NCBI RefSeq assembly: GCF_001561995.1
Contig: NZ_LLWC01000010.1
Coordinates: 1-64,000 of the forward strand
Origin: Polycladidibacter hongkongensis
GTDB lineage: Bacteria > Pseudomonadota > Alphaproteobacteria > Rhizobiales > Stappiaceae
Direction of reading: 5' to 3'
DNA length: 64,000 nt
The notes beneath the pieces were generated by a model. That model saw only the letters and a program-made list of their open reading frames with translations, searched no databases and was not told the origin of the DNA. Positions 62,043 to 64,000 of the stretch are shown here, piece by piece. The translations under genes and the position numbers were made by a program. Numbering within the stretch: the stretch's first letter is position 1; the number at the start of each line of letters is the position of its first letter.

Positions 62043-64000
62043 TTAGAAGGCTGGCTGCGTTTGCCGCCGACGCTGAACCATAATGACCAACGCCAACAAC
62101 AGTAGTGCAGGAATATAGAACAATTCCCGAGCCATACGCTGAGCCTTCACCTCAGTACGCGCAAGTGTCACAGGGGTATCCCCGTAAAAATCGAAGACCT
62201 GTAACTCTTCCGCATGCTGTGTACCTGGGAATGGCTCTTCAAACACCATCACACCGTCTTCCTCAAAGACAGACAGGCCTGCGGCTGCAAGGCGCGCCTC
62301 CGCATCCCCTTCAGCCACGGTAAGTGGCAGTGTCCACGTGATTGTTTTGTCCGGATTATCAAAATCCGGTCCCTGCAAGCGAAGACGAACCTCTTCTTCT
62401 TTTGGCGCTTCACTCAGCATCTGCATAGTTGCTGTCCCTGTTGCCTGATGGAATGGCGGCTCCACCATGTCGAGCCAGAAGCCCGGACGGAACAGAGTGA
62501 ATGCAATTAACAGCAGCGTGAGAGACTCCCACATTTTGGAGCGGGCAAAGAAGTAGCCCTGCGTTGCAGCGGCAAACAGCATCATCGCGACAACAGCCAC
62601 AGCAAAGACGAAAATCGCGTGATTGAAAGTCACATCAATCAGCAACAGGTCTGTGTTGAAAATGAACAGGAACGGCAACAGGGCTGTACGGATGGAGTAA
62701 ATGAAGCCCTGCACACCTGTTTTGATCGGATCGCCACGGCTGATCGCAGCGGCGGCGAAGGCCGCAAGCCCGACCGGCGGTGTGACATCAGCCAAAATGC
62801 CAAAGTAGAACACAAAGAAGTGCACTGCGATAATTGGCACAACAAAACCGTTCTGCGCCCCCAGATCGACGATGACCTGCGCCATAAGGGAAGACACCAC
62901 AAGGTAGTTTGCAGTGGTTGGCAAGCCCATGCCTAGGATTAGACTCATTATGGCGACCAGCACCAGCATAAGCAACAGATTGCCGCCCGACAGGTATTCT
63001 ACCAACTCACCAATCATCTGGTGTGCGCCGGTGATCGATACGGTGCCAACAATCACCCCAGCTGCCGCGGTTGCAACAGCAATACCGATCATATTGCGTG
63101 CGCCACCAATCATTCCCTCAACGAAGTCATTGAAACCACGCTTGAACGTGCCGGCGATGTCCTGTGCGCGGAAAAAAGCTTTAAGCGGATGCTGGGTCAG
63201 AACGATGAAGATCATCGCCATCGTTGCATAGAAGGCAGAAAGCGAAGGCGAGAAACGCTCCAACAAGATACACCAGATCAACACCACGATCGGCAGGATG
63301 AAGTAGTAGCCGGTTTTGCCCACATCAGAGGCGAGCGGCAATTCTTTAATCGGCGCGTTTGGATCGTCAACTTCCAGATCTGGCATCTTGGATGCGATGC
63401 GGACGAGGAAGACATAAATCACCGCAAATATTGCCATCACCACCGGGAAGGTTAGGCCCGGGATGTTCGCCTTAAAGAAGCCAAGGACGTAGTAAACTGC
63501 CATACCAAGCAGTGAGATGCCGATAAAGCCGGTGAGCACGCCAATGAGTCGCTGCATCAGAGTGACCCGCGCAGGTGGCTTGGGCAGACCCTTGAGGTTC
63601 ATTTTCAACGCTTCCAAATGCACAATGTACACCAGAGCGATGTAAGAAATGACGGCAGGGACAAATGCATGCTTCACCACCTCGTGATAGCCGACACCCG
63701 TAAACTCGGCAATGAGGAACGCCGCTGCGCCCATTACCGGGGGCATCAACTGGCCATTAACCGAAGAGGCAACCTCAACAGCGCCGGACTTTTCCGCGGG
63801 AAAACCCGTCCGCTTCATAAGTGGGATGGTGAAAGTGCCGGTGGTGACCACATTGGCGATGGAGGAGCCGGAGTAAAGGCCGCTCATGGCCGAGGCGACA
63901 ACCGCGGCTTTTGCTGGTCCACCACGCAAGTGACCAAGCAGCGCGAAAGCGGATTTGATGAAATAGTTCCCTGCCCCGGCCTTCTCCAAGAGAGAACCGA
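62043..64000 (-). CDS. TRAP transporter fused permease (4TM/12TM), 5' end outside the window
   Basis: A partial frame of at least 652 codons that stays open to the right edge. It holds most of the large DctM-like part: GGPAKAAVVASAMSGLYSGS, GTFTIPLMKRTGFPAEKSGA, VASSVNGQLMPPVMGAAAFL, then ILGMGLPTTANYLVVSSLMA and GILADVTPPVGLAAFAAAAI, all typical of fused permeases of TAXI-type TRAP systems. The N-terminal small-subunit (DctQ-like) part and the true start lie beyond base 64000. A C-terminal ~150-residue soluble domain (VEPPFHQATGTATMQMLSEA) ends with a final helix. The substrate-binding TAXI protein is not visible; it may be upstream. Confidence 0.92.
   Translation of the reverse strand, partial: GSLLEKAGAGNYFIKSAFALLGHLRGGPAKAAVVASAMSGLYSGSSIANVVTTGTFTIPLMKRTGFPAEKSGAVEVASSVNGQLMPPVMGAAAFLIAEFTGVGYHEVVKHAFVPAVISYIALVYIVHLEALKMNLKGLPKPPARVTLMQRLIGVLTGFIGISLLGMAVYYVLGFFKANIPGLTFPVVMAIFAVIYVFLVRIASKMPDLEVDDPNAPIKELPLASDVGKTGYYFILPIVVLIWCILLERFSPSLSAFYATMAMIFIVLTQHPLKAFFRAQDIAGTFKRGFNDFVEGMIGGARNMIGIAVATAAAGVIVGTVSITGAHQMIGELVEYLSGGNLLLMLVLVAIMSLILGMGLPTTANYLVVSSLMAQVIVDLGAQNGFVVPIIAVHFFVFYFGILADVTPPVGLAAFAAAAISRGDPIKTGVQGFIYSIRTALLPFLFIFNTDLLLIDVTFNHAIFVFAVAVVAMMLFAAATQGYFFARSKMWESLTLLLIAFTLFRPGFWLDMVEPPFHQATGTATMQMLSEAPKEEEVRLRLQGPDFDNPDKTITWTLPLTVAEGDAEARLAAAGLSVFEEDGVMVFEEPFPGTQHAEELQVFDFYGDTPVTLARTEVKAQRMARELFYIPALLLLALVIMVQRRRQTQPAF

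Overview
The window reads as chromosomal DNA of an alphaproteobacterium, most likely in the Hyphomicrobiales/Stappiaceae neighbourhood (Pseudovibrio-like; this is inference from gene order and moderate base composition, not from a database match). The strongest clue is a long, mostly minus-strand core block whose order is typical of that class: ftsB, pdhA, pdhB with its own lipoyl domain, pdhC, lpd, lipA, ratA/coq10, cinA, fused ispDF, dusB, ntrB, ntrC, ntrY, ntrX, trkA, dat, hfq, hflX, mazG. A second block (mfd, sdhE, recG, DUF502, glmS, glmU) is also typical. I see no rRNA, tRNA, CRISPR array or intact insertion sequence.

Layout. 1-2040: a visibly G+C-richer remnant holding four broken genes: two coupled glutathione S-transferases, an HxlR-type regulator and a DehI-type 2-haloacid dehalogenase. 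2.1-8.5 kb: stress and redox genes (NnrS, a zinc-ribbon membrane protein, a VOC protein, KatG, an iron-dependent alcohol dehydrogenase). 8.9-14.2 kb: a complete oppABCDF peptide importer, followed convergently (14.3-16.5 kb) by a class III aminotransferase coupled to a BKACE beta-keto acid cleavage enzyme. 16.8-33.4 kb: aroQ, arfB, mazG, a Sel1 protein, hflX-hfq, dat, trkA, the two nitrogen two-component systems NtrYX and NtrBC, dusB, ispDF and cinA. 33.5-44.8 kb: small envelope proteins, ratA, lipoate synthase and the whole pyruvate dehydrogenase complex, then a Trm11-like methyltransferase, a VOC enzyme and ftsB. 45-54 kb: a metal/arsenical-type permease, mfd, sdhE, recG and membrane proteins. 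54-64 kb: glmS and glmU, a SPOR-like protein, a DMT exporter, ccdA, and a universal stress protein paired with a fused TRAP permease that runs off the right edge.

How the genes work together. PdhA, PdhB, PdhC and Lpd form the pyruvate dehydrogenase complex, and LipA supplies its lipoyl cofactor. NtrBC and NtrYX act on nitrogen control and share a transcription direction with DusB. GlmS and GlmU make UDP-GlcNAc. Mfd and RecG repair stalled transcription and replication. The opp importer next to a BKACE plus transaminase pair suggests import and breakdown of a beta-amino-acid-containing peptide or related compound.

Most of the window is core genome. The parts most worth a second look are the decayed dehalogenase/GST segment, the BKACE-transaminase pair, nested RNA structure between ntrC and ntrY, evenly spaced TTAA motifs upstream of pdhA, paired dyads between adh and oppA, and the cysteine-rich loop of the permease at 45 kb. 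I found no convincing wholly new system.
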